Source: Planctomycetaceae bacterium (GTDB taxonomy: Bacteria > Planctomycetota > Planctomycetia > Planctomycetales > Planctomycetaceae). Taken from it: a stretch of 41,938 nt of DNA. The stretch spans positions 1 through 41,938 of the forward strand of contig JAQWSQ010000214.1 in NCBI GenBank assembly GCA_029243145.1, in the 5' to 3' direction. Below the pieces are notes generated by a model. The model made no database searches. It was not told the origin of the DNA and saw nothing but the letters and a program-made list of their open reading frames with translations. Shown one piece after another: positions 1 through 8,967 of this stretch. Within the stretch, counting starts at the first letter, position 1. Every line of letters begins with the position of its first letter. Position numbers and translations under genes: made by a program.

Positions 1-1
1 C

Positions 2-193
2 ACGTGGATCAGTGACCTGAAAAAGATCACTTCTCGCCGGAAATACAAAATGATTCGACCGGCTGATGACACAGTTCTGGCGATTGCGGAGACCAATTGG
101 GCGTTTATCAGCCTCAGCCAACAGATGCCTAAACGAATTCCCAAAGAAATTAGGGAATCGTTTATTATGATCTCCAACGATGAGGAGCCTTGA
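2..193 (+). CDS. Unknown protein, C-terminal part only (cut by window start)
   Basis: An open frame enters from the left edge and ends at TGA 191-193, giving the last 63 residues of a protein. The end is hydrophilic, with a basic stretch (LKKITSRRKYK), a short hydrophobic segment around TNWAFISLS, and an acidic DEEP tail. I do not recognise the family. It overlaps the ATG of the next gene (180) by 14 bases, so it is probably translationally coupled and belongs to the same cassette as the amide ligase, radical SAM and halogenase-like genes. The reading frame is inferred from its openness and the overlap. Confidence 0.5.
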   Translation, partial: TWISDLKKITSRRKYKMIRPADDTVLAIAETNWAFISLSQQMPKRIPKEIRESFIMISNDEEP

Positions 194-1628
194 GTCTCGT
201 AATTACGGAGATCTTTACCACTCAGTTCTTGCTAAGAGAATCGGTTTGCTTGAGAATCTATCATCGTTCCGTAGAAAAACTTTCAGTCGCGAGTTCAATA
301 TGAGTAATTTTCAATACGTCGAACGACTCGTCAATCTGCTTGATTCCGAACAAAATCAAATTCTCAATATGACGGTAGAGGAAGCCGTGGAGAGATTGAG
401 TTCTGGTGATGTGAATCGGGTTCGAGAGATTGATGGTCATTTCGCACTCATTCACAAAGAAGGTCAATCCGTCAAGATGGCTCGTTCGCTTGGACGCCCC
501 CTTCGATACTTTCTCGCAAAACGCACAGAAGGCCCTTGTCTCGTCGTCGCTGAACGCATGGACGAAATTCGTGCATTTCTCGAGGAAGAAGGGCTTGCCG
601 ATCAATTCCATCCCTCTTATACCCGTATGGTTCCTGCTCACTTTATTACAGAACTCAAGCTGATTGGCTGCCCCGATCCAAATCCCGACTATCAGCGTTT
701 CTTTAGTCCTCAGCAAAATCAGCAATCCACGGATATTGACAAAATCGGAGAATCTTATATCGGTGCATTAGCCACGGAATGTCACAATTGGCTCGGTACG
801 ATTCCGAGTGGCGATCCGATTGGCGTGATGTTTTCAGGAGGCATCGATAGTGGATCGATCTTTCTTGTCCTTTATCACCTGCTGCTAAAACGGGGAGAAT
901 CCCCCTCGCGTCTGAAAGCCTTCACCTTAAATGTTGGAGGTTCGGGAACCGACGCGACTCAAGCCGCCGAGTTTTTAAAGACACTCGACCTTGGCATTTT
1001 CCTGGAGACGATTGATGTTCCCGCTTCAGAAATCGATTATCAAGAGGTGATCCGCATCATCGAAGATTACAAGCCGCTCGATGTGCAAGCGGCCGCAATG
1101 GGACTGGCACTCTGTCGAGGACTCCGCCAACGGTATCCCGATTGGAAATGGCTCATTGACGGAGATGGTGGGGACGAAAATATGAAAGATTACCCCATTG
1201 AAGAGAATCCAGAACTCACTATTCGTAGCGTTCTCAATAACTGCATGCTCTATCAGGAAGGTTGGGGTATTGATGCCGTCAAACATTCTCTCACTTATTC
1301 GGGAGGACAATCTCGCGGCCATATTCGTTCATGGGCTCCCGCTCGACAACTCAACTTCAAGGGATTCAGTCCTTATGCACTCCCAAATGTGATTGAAGTG
1401 GCAGAAGGAATTCCGTTCATCGAACTAACCGACTGGGACCACGAACGCTTGTATTCCCTGAAAGGAGAAATCGTCGGGCGAGGCATCGAATCAATCACTG
1501 GATTCGAGATGCCTATTTTCGAGAAACGTCGCTTTCAACAAGGGGCTGCATCGGAATTCGACTTTGCGTCACTGTTCCCTTCGTCAGAGTCCGAATATCG
1601 GAAAGTGTTTGCCGAACTTTATGTCTGA
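180..1628 (+). CDS. Asparagine synthetase-like amide ligase (no glutaminase Cys)
   Basis: 482 aa protein with the two-part layout of class-II asparagine synthetases. The N-terminal ~170 residues retain the beta-strand pattern of the Ntn glutaminase domain (EIDGHFALIHKEG, SLGRPLRYF). The C-terminal part is a PP-loop ATPase with SGGIDSGS (~219-226) and a second Mg/ATP motif DGDGGDEN (~327-334). The N-terminus is MRSLES, without the Cys2 nucleophile that glutamine-dependent enzymes need. It probably does not release ammonia from glutamine and may join a carboxylate to an amine in its substrate, as in lasso cyclases or beta-lactam synthetases. That role is inference. ATG 180 overlaps the upstream gene; an internal ATG at 300 would remove part of the N-domain. 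Its stop overlaps the radical SAM start by 8 bases. Confidence 0.8.
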   Translation: MRSLESRNYGDLYHSVLAKRIGLLENLSSFRRKTFSREFNMSNFQYVERLVNLLDSEQNQILNMTVEEAVERLSSGDVNRVREIDGHFALIHKEGQSVKMARSLGRPLRYFLAKRTEGPCLVVAERMDEIRAFLEEEGLADQFHPSYTRMVPAHFITELKLIGCPDPNPDYQRFFSPQQNQQSTDIDKIGESYIGALATECHNWLGTIPSGDPIGVMFSGGIDSGSIFLVLYHLLLKRGESPSRLKAFTLNVGGSGTDATQAAEFLKTLDLGIFLETIDVPASEIDYQEVIRIIEDYKPLDVQAAAMGLALCRGLRQRYPDWKWLIDGDGGDENMKDYPIEENPELTIRSVLNNCMLYQEGWGIDAVKHSLTYSGGQSRGHIRSWAPARQLNFKGFSPYALPNVIEVAEGIPFIELTDWDHERLYSLKGEIVGRGIESITGFEMPIFEKRRFQQGAASEFDFASLFPSSESEYRKVFAELYV

Positions 1629-2571
1629 ATCGTTTCCTCTCTACTCCACTCAGCAGATCGTGGACCGCAGACCCGAAAGGGAAAAACTCGACCCTCGCCG
1701 GCCATACAGCTCCTTTGTCGAAAAAGAGCATAATGCAACTGGGGATGTGATCGATGTCGCGACGCTGTTTCTCACCAATCGGGAGTGTCCGTTCCGCTGC
1801 CTGATGTGCGACCTCTGGAAGCACACATTGGTTGAATCTGTCTCGGCTGGTGACATTCCCGAGCAAATCCGCTGGAGTCTTGATCAATTACAGCCAGCTC
1901 GTGAAATCAAACTCTACAATAGCGGGAATTTTTTTGACTCCCAGGCGATTCTCCCTGAAGACTATTCCGCGATCGCCGATCTTGTCCGTGACTTCGAGGC
2001 AGTCATCGTCGAAAATCATCCCAAGCTCTCCGATGATCGATGTCTAAAATTTCGAGATATGATTGCCCCCGCAAAGCTCGAAATTGCGATGGGTTTGGAA
2101 ACCTGCCACCCAGAGGGGCTCCGTTCTCTCAACAAGCAAATGACACTTGCGGATTTTGAGCGAGCGGCTAAATTTCTTCACGATGCCAACATTCGGACCC
2201 GAGCTTTTTTACTCCTGAAGCCACCCTTTATGGAGGAATCAGAAGCGGTCGAATGGACACTCAAATCAATCAGATATGCCTTCGATCATCACGTCAACTG
2301 CTGCGCAATCATCCCCACACGCACGGGGAATGGCATCATGGAGGATCTTGCCAGCAGGAAAGAGTTCACACCACCTCGGGGAGAATCTTTAGAATATGTG
2401 TTAGAACAGGGATTACAACTCAAACGTGGCCGGGTATTTGTGGACTTGTGGGATGTTGATAGTTTCTTTCCTTGTGTCGTCTGTCGCAAACAGCGTCTCA
2501 ACCGTCTGCATCACATGAATCTTCACCAGGAACTGTTGTCTCCGATCTCCTGCCCGGAGTGTACGGCGTGA
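1621..2571 (+). CDS. Radical SAM protein, RaSEA/TIGR01210-like
   Basis: 316 aa. The radical SAM motif CPFRCLMC (Cys56, 60, 63; CX3CX2C) binds the 4Fe-4S cluster that cleaves S-adenosylmethionine. The downstream phrases LYNSGNFFD, MGLETCHPEGLRSLNKQMT and LLLKPPF followed by IIPTRTGNG resemble the family of the archaeosine synthase partner RaSEA (TIGR01210). The C-terminus carries CVVC (285-288) and CPEC (311-314), which could bind zinc or an auxiliary cluster. I chose ATG 1621, which overlaps the ligase stop, over a longer frame from 1564 that would lie inside the ligase. Its TGA overlaps the GTG of the next gene. In this setting it more likely modifies a peptide or small molecule than tRNA, because no transglycosylase is adjacent. 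The substrate is unknown. Confidence 0.8.
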   Translation: MSESFPLYSTQQIVDRRPEREKLDPRRPYSSFVEKEHNATGDVIDVATLFLTNRECPFRCLMCDLWKHTLVESVSAGDIPEQIRWSLDQLQPAREIKLYNSGNFFDSQAILPEDYSAIADLVRDFEAVIVENHPKLSDDRCLKFRDMIAPAKLEIAMGLETCHPEGLRSLNKQMTLADFERAAKFLHDANIRTRAFLLLKPPFMEESEAVEWTLKSIRYAFDHHVNCCAIIPTRTGNGIMEDLASRKEFTPPRGESLEYVLEQGLQLKRGRVFVDLWDVDSFFPCVVCRKQRLNRLHHMNLHQELLSPISCPECTA

Positions 2572-4067
2572 ATCAGTCATTCGATGTGGTTGTGATTGGC
2601 GCGGGATTCGGAGGGAGTTTGATGGCCACGATCCTCCAGTCTTCGGGACTCTCCGTAGGTCTGATCGATAAGACATCGCATCCTCGATTTACGATTGGAG
2701 AATCTTCGACACCAGCGGCAGACTATTTGTTAGGTGAGATTGCGTCAACTTACGGTTTATACGAACTCGATCCGCTCACCCAATTCGGAAGTTGGAGAGA
2801 AACACATCCTGATTTACTGTGTGGTTGTAAACGAGGCTTTAGCTATTTCTGCCACGGATCGGAAAACGGGTTTTGCGCGACGGTCGACCACCAGCACGAG
2901 TTACTGGTCACGGCGAATAGTTCGCGTAGTCAGGCTGATACGCAATGGTATCGCCCAGATGTGGATTCGTTTTTTGTGGAGATGGCCCAAAAGCGAGGCG
3001 TTACCTATTTCGACAATTCAGCAGTGACCCAAATCGATCATCTAACGACGCATGATTGGCGGCTCACGTTCCAGCAAAATGAATGTGAATACACTTGGGA
3101 GGCACAGTTTCTCATTGATGCCAGCGGTCCGGCGGGAGTTCTCATGAATAAGCTGAACCTTCCTGACTGGACCGATCAGCTTTCAACCGAGTCTCACGCA
3201 GTCTACAGCCATTGGGACAAGGTGCATCCGATTGATGATTGGCTGATGGGTCAGAACGCTGCTACTAAAGACTATCCCTATCCGGTCGAAGATTCCGTGA
3301 TTCATCATCTGTTCAAGGATGGCTGGCTCTGGCAGATTCGTTTCGAGAACAACTTGCAGAGTCTTGGTTTTGTTTCACAGGGGAGTCCATCGAACCATTC
3401 GGAGTCCGCTGATCGATTCTGGCATCAAATTCTTGATCGACATCCCGTCATCAAAGAAATTCTTGGCTCAGCACAGTTGTCAGAGTTTCCGGGAAAGTCA
3501 TTTCAATCGGGAAGACTGCAAAGATTATGGGGAACGGCTGCCGAAGAGGACTGGGCCGCATTGCCGTTTACAGTCGGTTTTGTCGATCCGCTTCACAGCA
3601 CAGGCATCGCTCAAGCACTGCATAGCATTTATCGACTTGCCCAAATTCTGCTTAGACAACCTTCTGAAGGACGAACTATTGCACTGAAGAGCTACTCCGA
3701 AAGAGTCCTGAACGAGTTTCTGCTCATTGATCGTCTTGTTGCCGGTTGCTATGCCGGACTTCGGGACTTTCGTCTCTTTACCGCCTTCTCAATGATTTAC
3801 TTCGCCGCAGCGACCAGGTTTGAACAGTGTTGGAAGGAGTCTGCTGAAACCGAGATGGGATATCTCTGCGCAGAGGACAAAAGATTCGTCGATCTGATCA
3901 ACTGGTATTCCGTCGAAATCGTCCGGCTATCGGACCAGTCATCAATCACTGAAGAGCAAGTGGTCACATTCAGCAAAAACCTAGAGATTGATCTGGCTCC
4001 CTACAATCACGTTGGTCTATTCAGGCCGGATGTCCCCAATATGTACCGTTACACTTCAACAAAATGA
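2568..4067 (+). CDS. FAD-dependent halogenase-like monooxygenase
   Basis: 499 aa. The N-terminus has the dinucleotide-binding motif GAGFGG (G11, G13, G16) ending in Asp34, then IGESSTP (43-49), the signature of FAD-dependent halogenases and related flavoproteins. Further on are LIDASGPAG (second FAD strand), GWLWQIRFENN, which matches the place of the WxWxIP halogenase motif but with R instead of P, and VGFVDPLHSTGIAQAL, the FAD-binding DPLxSxG element. The start GTG 2568 overlaps the radical SAM TGA in a GTGA arrangement. A frame opening at 2472 is longer but lies inside the upstream gene and adds no domain. It could be a halogenase, an epoxidase or another flavin monooxygenase; the motif departures leave this open. 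A reduced-flavin supply would have to come from elsewhere. Confidence 0.75.
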   Translation: MNQSFDVVVIGAGFGGSLMATILQSSGLSVGLIDKTSHPRFTIGESSTPAADYLLGEIASTYGLYELDPLTQFGSWRETHPDLLCGCKRGFSYFCHGSENGFCATVDHQHELLVTANSSRSQADTQWYRPDVDSFFVEMAQKRGVTYFDNSAVTQIDHLTTHDWRLTFQQNECEYTWEAQFLIDASGPAGVLMNKLNLPDWTDQLSTESHAVYSHWDKVHPIDDWLMGQNAATKDYPYPVEDSVIHHLFKDGWLWQIRFENNLQSLGFVSQGSPSNHSESADRFWHQILDRHPVIKEILGSAQLSEFPGKSFQSGRLQRLWGTAAEEDWAALPFTVGFVDPLHSTGIAQALHSIYRLAQILLRQPSEGRTIALKSYSERVLNEFLLIDRLVAGCYAGLRDFRLFTAFSMIYFAAATRFEQCWKESAETEMGYLCAEDKRFVDLINWYSVEIVRLSDQSSITEEQVVTFSKNLEIDLAPYNHVGLFRPDVPNMYRYTSTK

Positions 4068-4089
4068 CGAGGACGCGATGAAAAGGCAC

Positions 4090-4129
4090 AAAAAAACACC
4101 CACTGCCAACTTGTGACAATGGGTGTTTT
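4090..4129 (-). terminator. Intrinsic terminator of tRNA-Asp (possibly bidirectional)
   Basis: A perfect 10-bp inverted repeat (AAAACACCCA at 4093-4102 and TGGGTGTTTT at 4120-4129) encloses a 17-base loop. Read on the - strand it is followed by seven T residues, directly downstream of the tRNA 3' end. Read on the + strand the stem itself ends in TTTT, so it may also stop the cassette ending at 4067. Confidence 0.8.
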
Positions 4130-4133
4130 GTAG

Positions 4134-4207
4134 CGACCCCGACGAGACTTGAACTCGCAACCTTCGGATCGACAGTCCGATGCTCTAACCAATTGAGCTA
4201 CAGGGCC
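4134..4207 (-). tRNA. tRNA-Asp (anticodon GTC)
   Basis: Folding the - strand gives a complete 74-nt cloverleaf. The acceptor stem is GGCCCTG/CGGGGTC (two G-U pairs), followed by a D-arm with GGTTAGAGC, an anticodon stem TCGGA/TCCGA with loop CTGTCGA (anticodon GTC), and a T-arm with TTCAAGT. The discriminator base is G73, as expected for tRNA-Asp. CCA is not encoded. It stands alone, with a promoter upstream and a terminator immediately downstream. Confidence 0.95.
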
Positions 4208-4243
4208 GAGTCGCTAGTTTGTGGAAACGTGTTCCACACCTGT

Positions 4244-4271
4244 AATGTAACGGGATTGGCTGCAAAATCAA
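4244..4271 (-). promoter_or_regulatory. Sigma70-like promoter for tRNA-Asp
   Basis: On the - strand TTGATT (4271-4266) is followed after 16 bases by TACATT (4249-4244), close to the -35/-10 consensus, about 37 bases upstream of the mature tRNA. The leader between them contains a 7-bp palindrome at 4220-4238. Assignment is from sequence resemblance only. Confidence 0.45.
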
Positions 4272-4501
4272 TAGATCGGAATTTGATTTTACCGACGTGA
4301 GGAAAAATCGCCCCAGATTGCAATCTCTGGCCAGATTTCAACTTCGGTCAACGACCTCCACCCGATTGTAGACCGTCTAAGAGACACATCACTTGGGCGA
4401 AAGGTTCACGGGATTTTGAGGAGATTGTTGGTTTAAGGGCCTGTTCCCGATAAGATGCATCCCACGCATAATCACCCTGAATTCGCTACAGAGAGACCGC
4501 T

Positions 4502-6085
4502 ATGAGCGTTAAACCAGTCCTCATCAACGGAGAGTGGAAAATCTCTTCCGGTACCCATACCTTTCATGCCGTCAATCCGGCCACCAAAGAACAACTTCCC
4601 GAAGAATTCCCGGTTAGCCCGTGGTCCGAAATCGACGAAGCGGTTCAATCGGCGGCGAAAGCAGCCGAAGTGGTCAGAAACTGGCCCGGAAGTCGGTTTG
4701 CCGACTTTCTGCGAAAATATGCCGATCTGATCGAACAGCGAGCCGATGCACTGGTGAAAGCCGCACATGCAGAAACCGCATTGCCCGTTAGTCCCCGACT
4801 GAAAGATGGAGAACTTCCCCGTACCACGGGCCAACTCAGACAAGCCGCCGATTCCGCTGATGCCGAATCGTGGCGGGAAGCGACCATCGACACGGCAAAT
4901 GGCATCCGTGCTATGTATGGTCCGTTGGGCCCCGTTGTCGTCTTTGGACCCAATAACTTCCCTTTCGCCTTCAACGGCATCTCAGGGGGCGATTTTGCGG
5001 CGGCTGTCGCAGCCGGGAACCCCGTCATTGGTAAGGGGCATTCGTCTCATCCCGAAACCTCGCGACTGTTCGCCGAAGCCGCCCACCAAGCCGCTCAAGA
5101 AACAGCCATGCCTCCCGGTTTTGTCCAGATGATTTATCGGACCAGTCACGAGGATGGTGCGAAGCTGGTTTCTCATCCGTTGATGGGAGGATGTGGCTAT
5201 ACGGGAGGTCGTCACGCGGGGCTCGTCATCAAGGAAGCCGCCGAGAAAGTGGGCAAACCCGTTTACCTGGAACTTTCCAGCATCAACCCTGTTTGTCTAC
5301 TTCCGGGTGCTCTCAAAGAACGCGGTGATGAAATCGCAGCCGATTTCGCCTCCAGTTGCCTGATGGGGACCGGTCAATTCTGTACCAATCCCGGCATGGT
5401 CTTGTTACTGGCAGGAGAAGCCACCGATCAATTCATTGAGGCGACCGTTGGTAAGTTTCAAGCGGCAGCCGTTGGTACACTGTTGAGTGGTGGTACTCAA
5501 AAGGGACTGACAGAAGGGATTATCACTCTGCAATCCGCGGGAGCCGATCTCCTGACCGGTGGACAAGCGGGTGGCGGAGATGGCTACTGTGTGAAGAACA
5601 CTCTTCTGAAAGTGAGTGCTCTCGACTTCCTCGCCGATCCGGGCAAGCTGCAAACGGAAGTGTTCGGTAATGCCTCCTTGTATGTCATCGCCAGTTCTGC
5701 CAAAGAATTGAAACAAGTCGTGCGTACATTTGAAGGGAACTTGACCGGCTGTATCTACAGTCAATCCGAGGGTGAAGACGATTCTCTCTACGATCAGGTG
5801 GCTCCATTGTTGCGGCAAAAAGTGGGTCGTCTGCTGAACGACAAAATGCCGACAGGGGTTGCCGTCAGCCCAGCCATGAATCATGGCGGACCTTTTCCCG
5901 CCACAGGACACCCTTTGTTTACTTCCGTCGGGATTCCCGCTTCGATCAAACGATTCTCGATGCTGCAATGTTTCGACAACGTGCGTCCGCACCGCTTACC
6001 AGCCGTCTTGCAGGACAAGAATTCCATCAAAGGTTGCTGGCGTCTCATCGACGGTAAGTGGACCACGAAATCTGTGGGTGAGTGA
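4502..6085 (+). CDS. NADP-dependent aldehyde dehydrogenase (2,5-dioxovalerate dehydrogenase type)
   Basis: 527 aa, normal length for the alpha-ketoglutarate semialdehyde (2,5-dioxovalerate) dehydrogenase branch of the ALDH superfamily. These enzymes oxidise the semialdehyde to 2-oxoglutarate at the end of the non-phosphorylating pentose and sugar-acid pathways. Visible are the cofactor-binding FGPNNFPFAFN and IGKGHSSHP segments, the general base Glu257 in YLELSSINPV and the nucleophile Cys294 in GTGQFCTNPG. The ELSSINPV and MGTGQFCTNPG wording is characteristic of this branch rather than of betaine or succinate semialdehyde enzymes. No signal peptide, so cytosolic. It stands alone; no sugar dehydratase lies beside it. 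The substrate is inferred from family resemblance. ATG 4502 has only a weak purine-rich leader (AGAGAGACC). Confidence 0.85.
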   Translation: MSVKPVLINGEWKISSGTHTFHAVNPATKEQLPEEFPVSPWSEIDEAVQSAAKAAEVVRNWPGSRFADFLRKYADLIEQRADALVKAAHAETALPVSPRLKDGELPRTTGQLRQAADSADAESWREATIDTANGIRAMYGPLGPVVVFGPNNFPFAFNGISGGDFAAAVAAGNPVIGKGHSSHPETSRLFAEAAHQAAQETAMPPGFVQMIYRTSHEDGAKLVSHPLMGGCGYTGGRHAGLVIKEAAEKVGKPVYLELSSINPVCLLPGALKERGDEIAADFASSCLMGTGQFCTNPGMVLLLAGEATDQFIEATVGKFQAAAVGTLLSGGTQKGLTEGIITLQSAGADLLTGGQAGGGDGYCVKNTLLKVSALDFLADPGKLQTEVFGNASLYVIASSAKELKQVVRTFEGNLTGCIYSQSEGEDDSLYDQVAPLLRQKVGRLLNDKMPTGVAVSPAMNHGGPFPATGHPLFTSVGIPASIKRFSMLQCFDNVRPHRLPAVLQDKNSIKGCWRLIDGKWTTKSVGE

Positions 6086-6230
6086 AATTCTCAATGGTCG
6101 CGTCGATCCAATACTACTTCATTAGGAATGGCACATACCCACGAGTACAGTTTTGTGGGTTGGGTTTGACGAGCACGGAGAATCGTAATCGAATCTACTT
6201 GATTGGCTGGAAGCGCATTGGCGTTGATGA

Positions 6231-8882
6231 TTACTGCTGGATCACCCTTAACCAGTTGAGACAAGTATTGGAGCCATTGACTCCCGAACCGATCTCGACG
6301 GTTAACAGGCCGTCGGTCACTTCAATACTGACTCGCCCTTCCCGAAAATGGCCTGCCGATGTCGTTTCCTTTTTGACAACCTGCTTTCCTTCCACAGTCA
6401 CCGCTTGCTGCAATTGTTCGTGGTCGGAATCGCCCACACAAAACTCAACGAGATATTCTCCAGAGTCGAGTGAGAGTTCCCAAGTGTCCTGTTGTCGGGT
6501 GAAGAGAAACGAATCCTGCGGCCCTTTAACAACGCCCCGTTTGCGATGATTGGCCGTCAGATTTCGCCTCCACCCATAACCGCGCGATTTATCAAACAGT
6601 TCACCGCCGTCCTGTTGAAATCCTTTCGTCGGCTTGATGTTTGCTCCGCAATAATCGATTGCCAAGATTAACTTTCCATCTACTATGCCCGGCACGCCAT
6701 CCGTTTCAGGAGTTAATGGTTCTCGTTCAATTCGAAACTCAACTGGCTCATTTGGCGTGAAGAGTAATGCATCATCACGATCCAGAATGCCGTCGCCGTC
6801 TGCGTCAGTTGGAGTCTGTCTCTTAAATTCCAATTGTCCCCAGCCTTGTTCTTTGAGACGAGTCCACACCAATTCGCAAAAGTCGCCACGAGTGACTGAG
6901 CGGTTTGGGATTTTGACATCAAGCTGGCTTCTCTCGATCACGTCCTGCATCCATTTTTCTTCGGCTGAGTCGTGAGATCGAAAATCGACCTCTCGCGGAC
7001 CCATCGGCAATATTCCCAAGGCGGCCAACCGATTCACGGCGACAAAGGCGGGATCACTCGCATCCATATCTCGAAATGGCCAAAGTAAAAGGGGGATCGC
7101 GTTCTCATTCTCTCCACACAACCCGTTTCGAATCGCCTCCAGTCGTTCACGTTGATACGGATAACCTCGGGGCTGTTCTCCCGTTTGCAACGAGACGGCT
7201 GCCGTCGCACCGGCGGCTTGTCCGATATGGACCCGCTGATCGTGCAATCGAATCGCCGCACTCACAATGCTGCTGTTTCCCACGTTGCCCTGTGCTCCTA
7301 TCAGGCCGTCCATTGTCTCCGGGATCAAACTTCGTAAGGGGAATACGCTGCGATCACTGAGAAATTGGGTGTGCCGATTCGGCTTGTGATAATCGATCCA
7401 CGGGCCGGAGTTTCCTTCATCAGCCAAATAAGTTCTGCCCGTGCGATGAAAGTCGTAATGAAACTGCCAGGCAAATAATCCGTCAGGGTACATCACATTT
7501 GCAAATCGAGGCTTAGCGTTCGTTTTCGTTTCCCCGTCCCGATTACGACCATCCTGTTCCCGCATCATGTACATCGCTTTGAGCCGAAGTCCCTCACGAA
7601 TGTACGGCTTGGGAGGCAAATTGCCGGCGGTCCCGAATTCGTCGCTCAAATGAAAATTGCGGAAGGAGTTCGTCTTGTCGCTCGCTCTTTCATGGACATA
7701 ATTCTGCAAGTGATAGAGCACTCCCAACGAGTGTTGTTTGGCATCCTCGAAGACGATCTGTCGCTGTTCACGGGTCATGACAACCAGATTCTTGGTCGAA
7801 GCCCCGGTCTCGGTTGCCTCCAGTTGATCGACCACACGTTGAGGGAGCCGTTCCAGGGGATAATCCTGGCCGTTCATATAATTGAGCAGAATGGATGTCT
7901 TTCCGTCTCGACTCGTGTATCCATCAACAATTCGCCTGACCGAATAAACACTCAACTGCCGTTTGGATTCTACTCCCGCGTCGGGCCAATGAGCAATCGC
8001 TCCCATTCCGGGATTCTTGACATCCCATTTGAGGTCACGAAATTCTTTCTGACTGAAATGCGTGGCACGTGGATAGTTGCGGTCGTCGAAATGCTTCGGC
8101 TTCTCAATTGGCGTTTCACCCTCTGACTCCGCCACGATCATCGCCCAGGTGATAGGGTTCATCTCGTTCACCGGAGCATCGACGGGAGCGCTCGGCTCAC
8201 CATACCGCTCGGGAGGATCGGGGCCGTATTCGAACGCGGCTCCCGAAACCTGAATCGCCTCTCCCCAATCGGAGGCATCAATGGTCATCTTTGCTTCGAC
8301 ATGCAGGTCGGGTGCTTTTTCGCCAACCTTGGCAAACCATAATCCCGTGAGTCGTGGATGATCTTTGGAGGGCATCACATCCGCGCGAACCGGGTATTGC
8401 TGAGTGATGAATGTCACCTGTCCCGAGTCGAGGTAAGGTTGCAGCATGTCCCGGAAGATCGCTTCGGCTTCTGCCGGTCGAAATGTTGACGGCCCATGAT
8501 AGGGAAGCCCCGGCATCGGCGAACCGTACTTTTGCGTATTGAAGGCTTCGATGCGATCCATCAATTCTTTGAATAAGCCCGAACGATGAAAAGAGCGTTT
8601 CATCGGATGCCAATCGACTCCCCAACCAACATGGCCTGTTCCCTTATTCTCATCCACACACGCCAAGGCTTGTTCGGTATATTGACCACCCAACCACTCG
8701 CCATCGTGGACAATGATGATTTTCTCGACATTCATGCGGGCGGCTTGAATCGCAGCCGCCCATCCTGATTCCGTACCACCAACGATCAACATATCGCACG
8801 AGATCTTGGAAACTTGAGCCTGACATGGCGGAGAGAAAACAGTCAGCAGACAGAAAAGCGAGACTAGAAAAGGAACCTGCAT
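6231..8882 (-). CDS. Secreted FAD-dependent oxidoreductase with C-terminal carbohydrate-binding-like domain
   Basis: 883 aa from ATG 8882. A signal peptide (MQVPFLVSLFCLL..., cleavage near CQA-Q) precedes an FAD-binding segment, CDMLIVGGTESGWAAAI, followed by GEWLGGQYTEQ, typical of the FAD_oxidored family (PF12831), often annotated 'xanthan lyase' in planctomycetes. The middle holds the substrate part. Residues ~700-720 have a calcium-type DADGDGILDRDD loop. The last ~150 residues (GELFDKSRGYGW ... TCLNWLRVIQQ) form a galactose-binding or malectin-like beta domain common in planctomycete polysaccharide proteins. A GTG start at 8912 is possible, but ATG 8882 has GGAG eight bases upstream and gives a clean signal peptide. 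It probably oxidises or binds a polysaccharide outside the cytoplasm; the substrate is unknown. Confidence 0.8.
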   Translation of the reverse strand: MQVPFLVSLFCLLTVFSPPCQAQVSKISCDMLIVGGTESGWAAAIQAARMNVEKIIIVHDGEWLGGQYTEQALACVDENKGTGHVGWGVDWHPMKRSFHRSGLFKELMDRIEAFNTQKYGSPMPGLPYHGPSTFRPAEAEAIFRDMLQPYLDSGQVTFITQQYPVRADVMPSKDHPRLTGLWFAKVGEKAPDLHVEAKMTIDASDWGEAIQVSGAAFEYGPDPPERYGEPSAPVDAPVNEMNPITWAMIVAESEGETPIEKPKHFDDRNYPRATHFSQKEFRDLKWDVKNPGMGAIAHWPDAGVESKRQLSVYSVRRIVDGYTSRDGKTSILLNYMNGQDYPLERLPQRVVDQLEATETGASTKNLVVMTREQRQIVFEDAKQHSLGVLYHLQNYVHERASDKTNSFRNFHLSDEFGTAGNLPPKPYIREGLRLKAMYMMREQDGRNRDGETKTNAKPRFANVMYPDGLFAWQFHYDFHRTGRTYLADEGNSGPWIDYHKPNRHTQFLSDRSVFPLRSLIPETMDGLIGAQGNVGNSSIVSAAIRLHDQRVHIGQAAGATAAVSLQTGEQPRGYPYQRERLEAIRNGLCGENENAIPLLLWPFRDMDASDPAFVAVNRLAALGILPMGPREVDFRSHDSAEEKWMQDVIERSQLDVKIPNRSVTRGDFCELVWTRLKEQGWGQLEFKRQTPTDADGDGILDRDDALLFTPNEPVEFRIEREPLTPETDGVPGIVDGKLILAIDYCGANIKPTKGFQQDGGELFDKSRGYGWRRNLTANHRKRGVVKGPQDSFLFTRQQDTWELSLDSGEYLVEFCVGDSDHEQLQQAVTVEGKQVVKKETTSAGHFREGRVSIEVTDGLLTVEIGSGVNGSNTCLNWLRVIQQ

Positions 8883-8967
8883 GAGCGGCACTCCGGGAAG
8901 TGAAAACCTCACGATCTTCGCTCGCGTTCACAGGGTCAACAACCGATTCGTTTTTTCGTCCAGAATT

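Noticed and set aside
5405..5992. 195-codon frame on the - strand
   Set aside because: Fully antisense to the aldehyde dehydrogenase, which has intact catalytic motifs; composition is unlike a protein.
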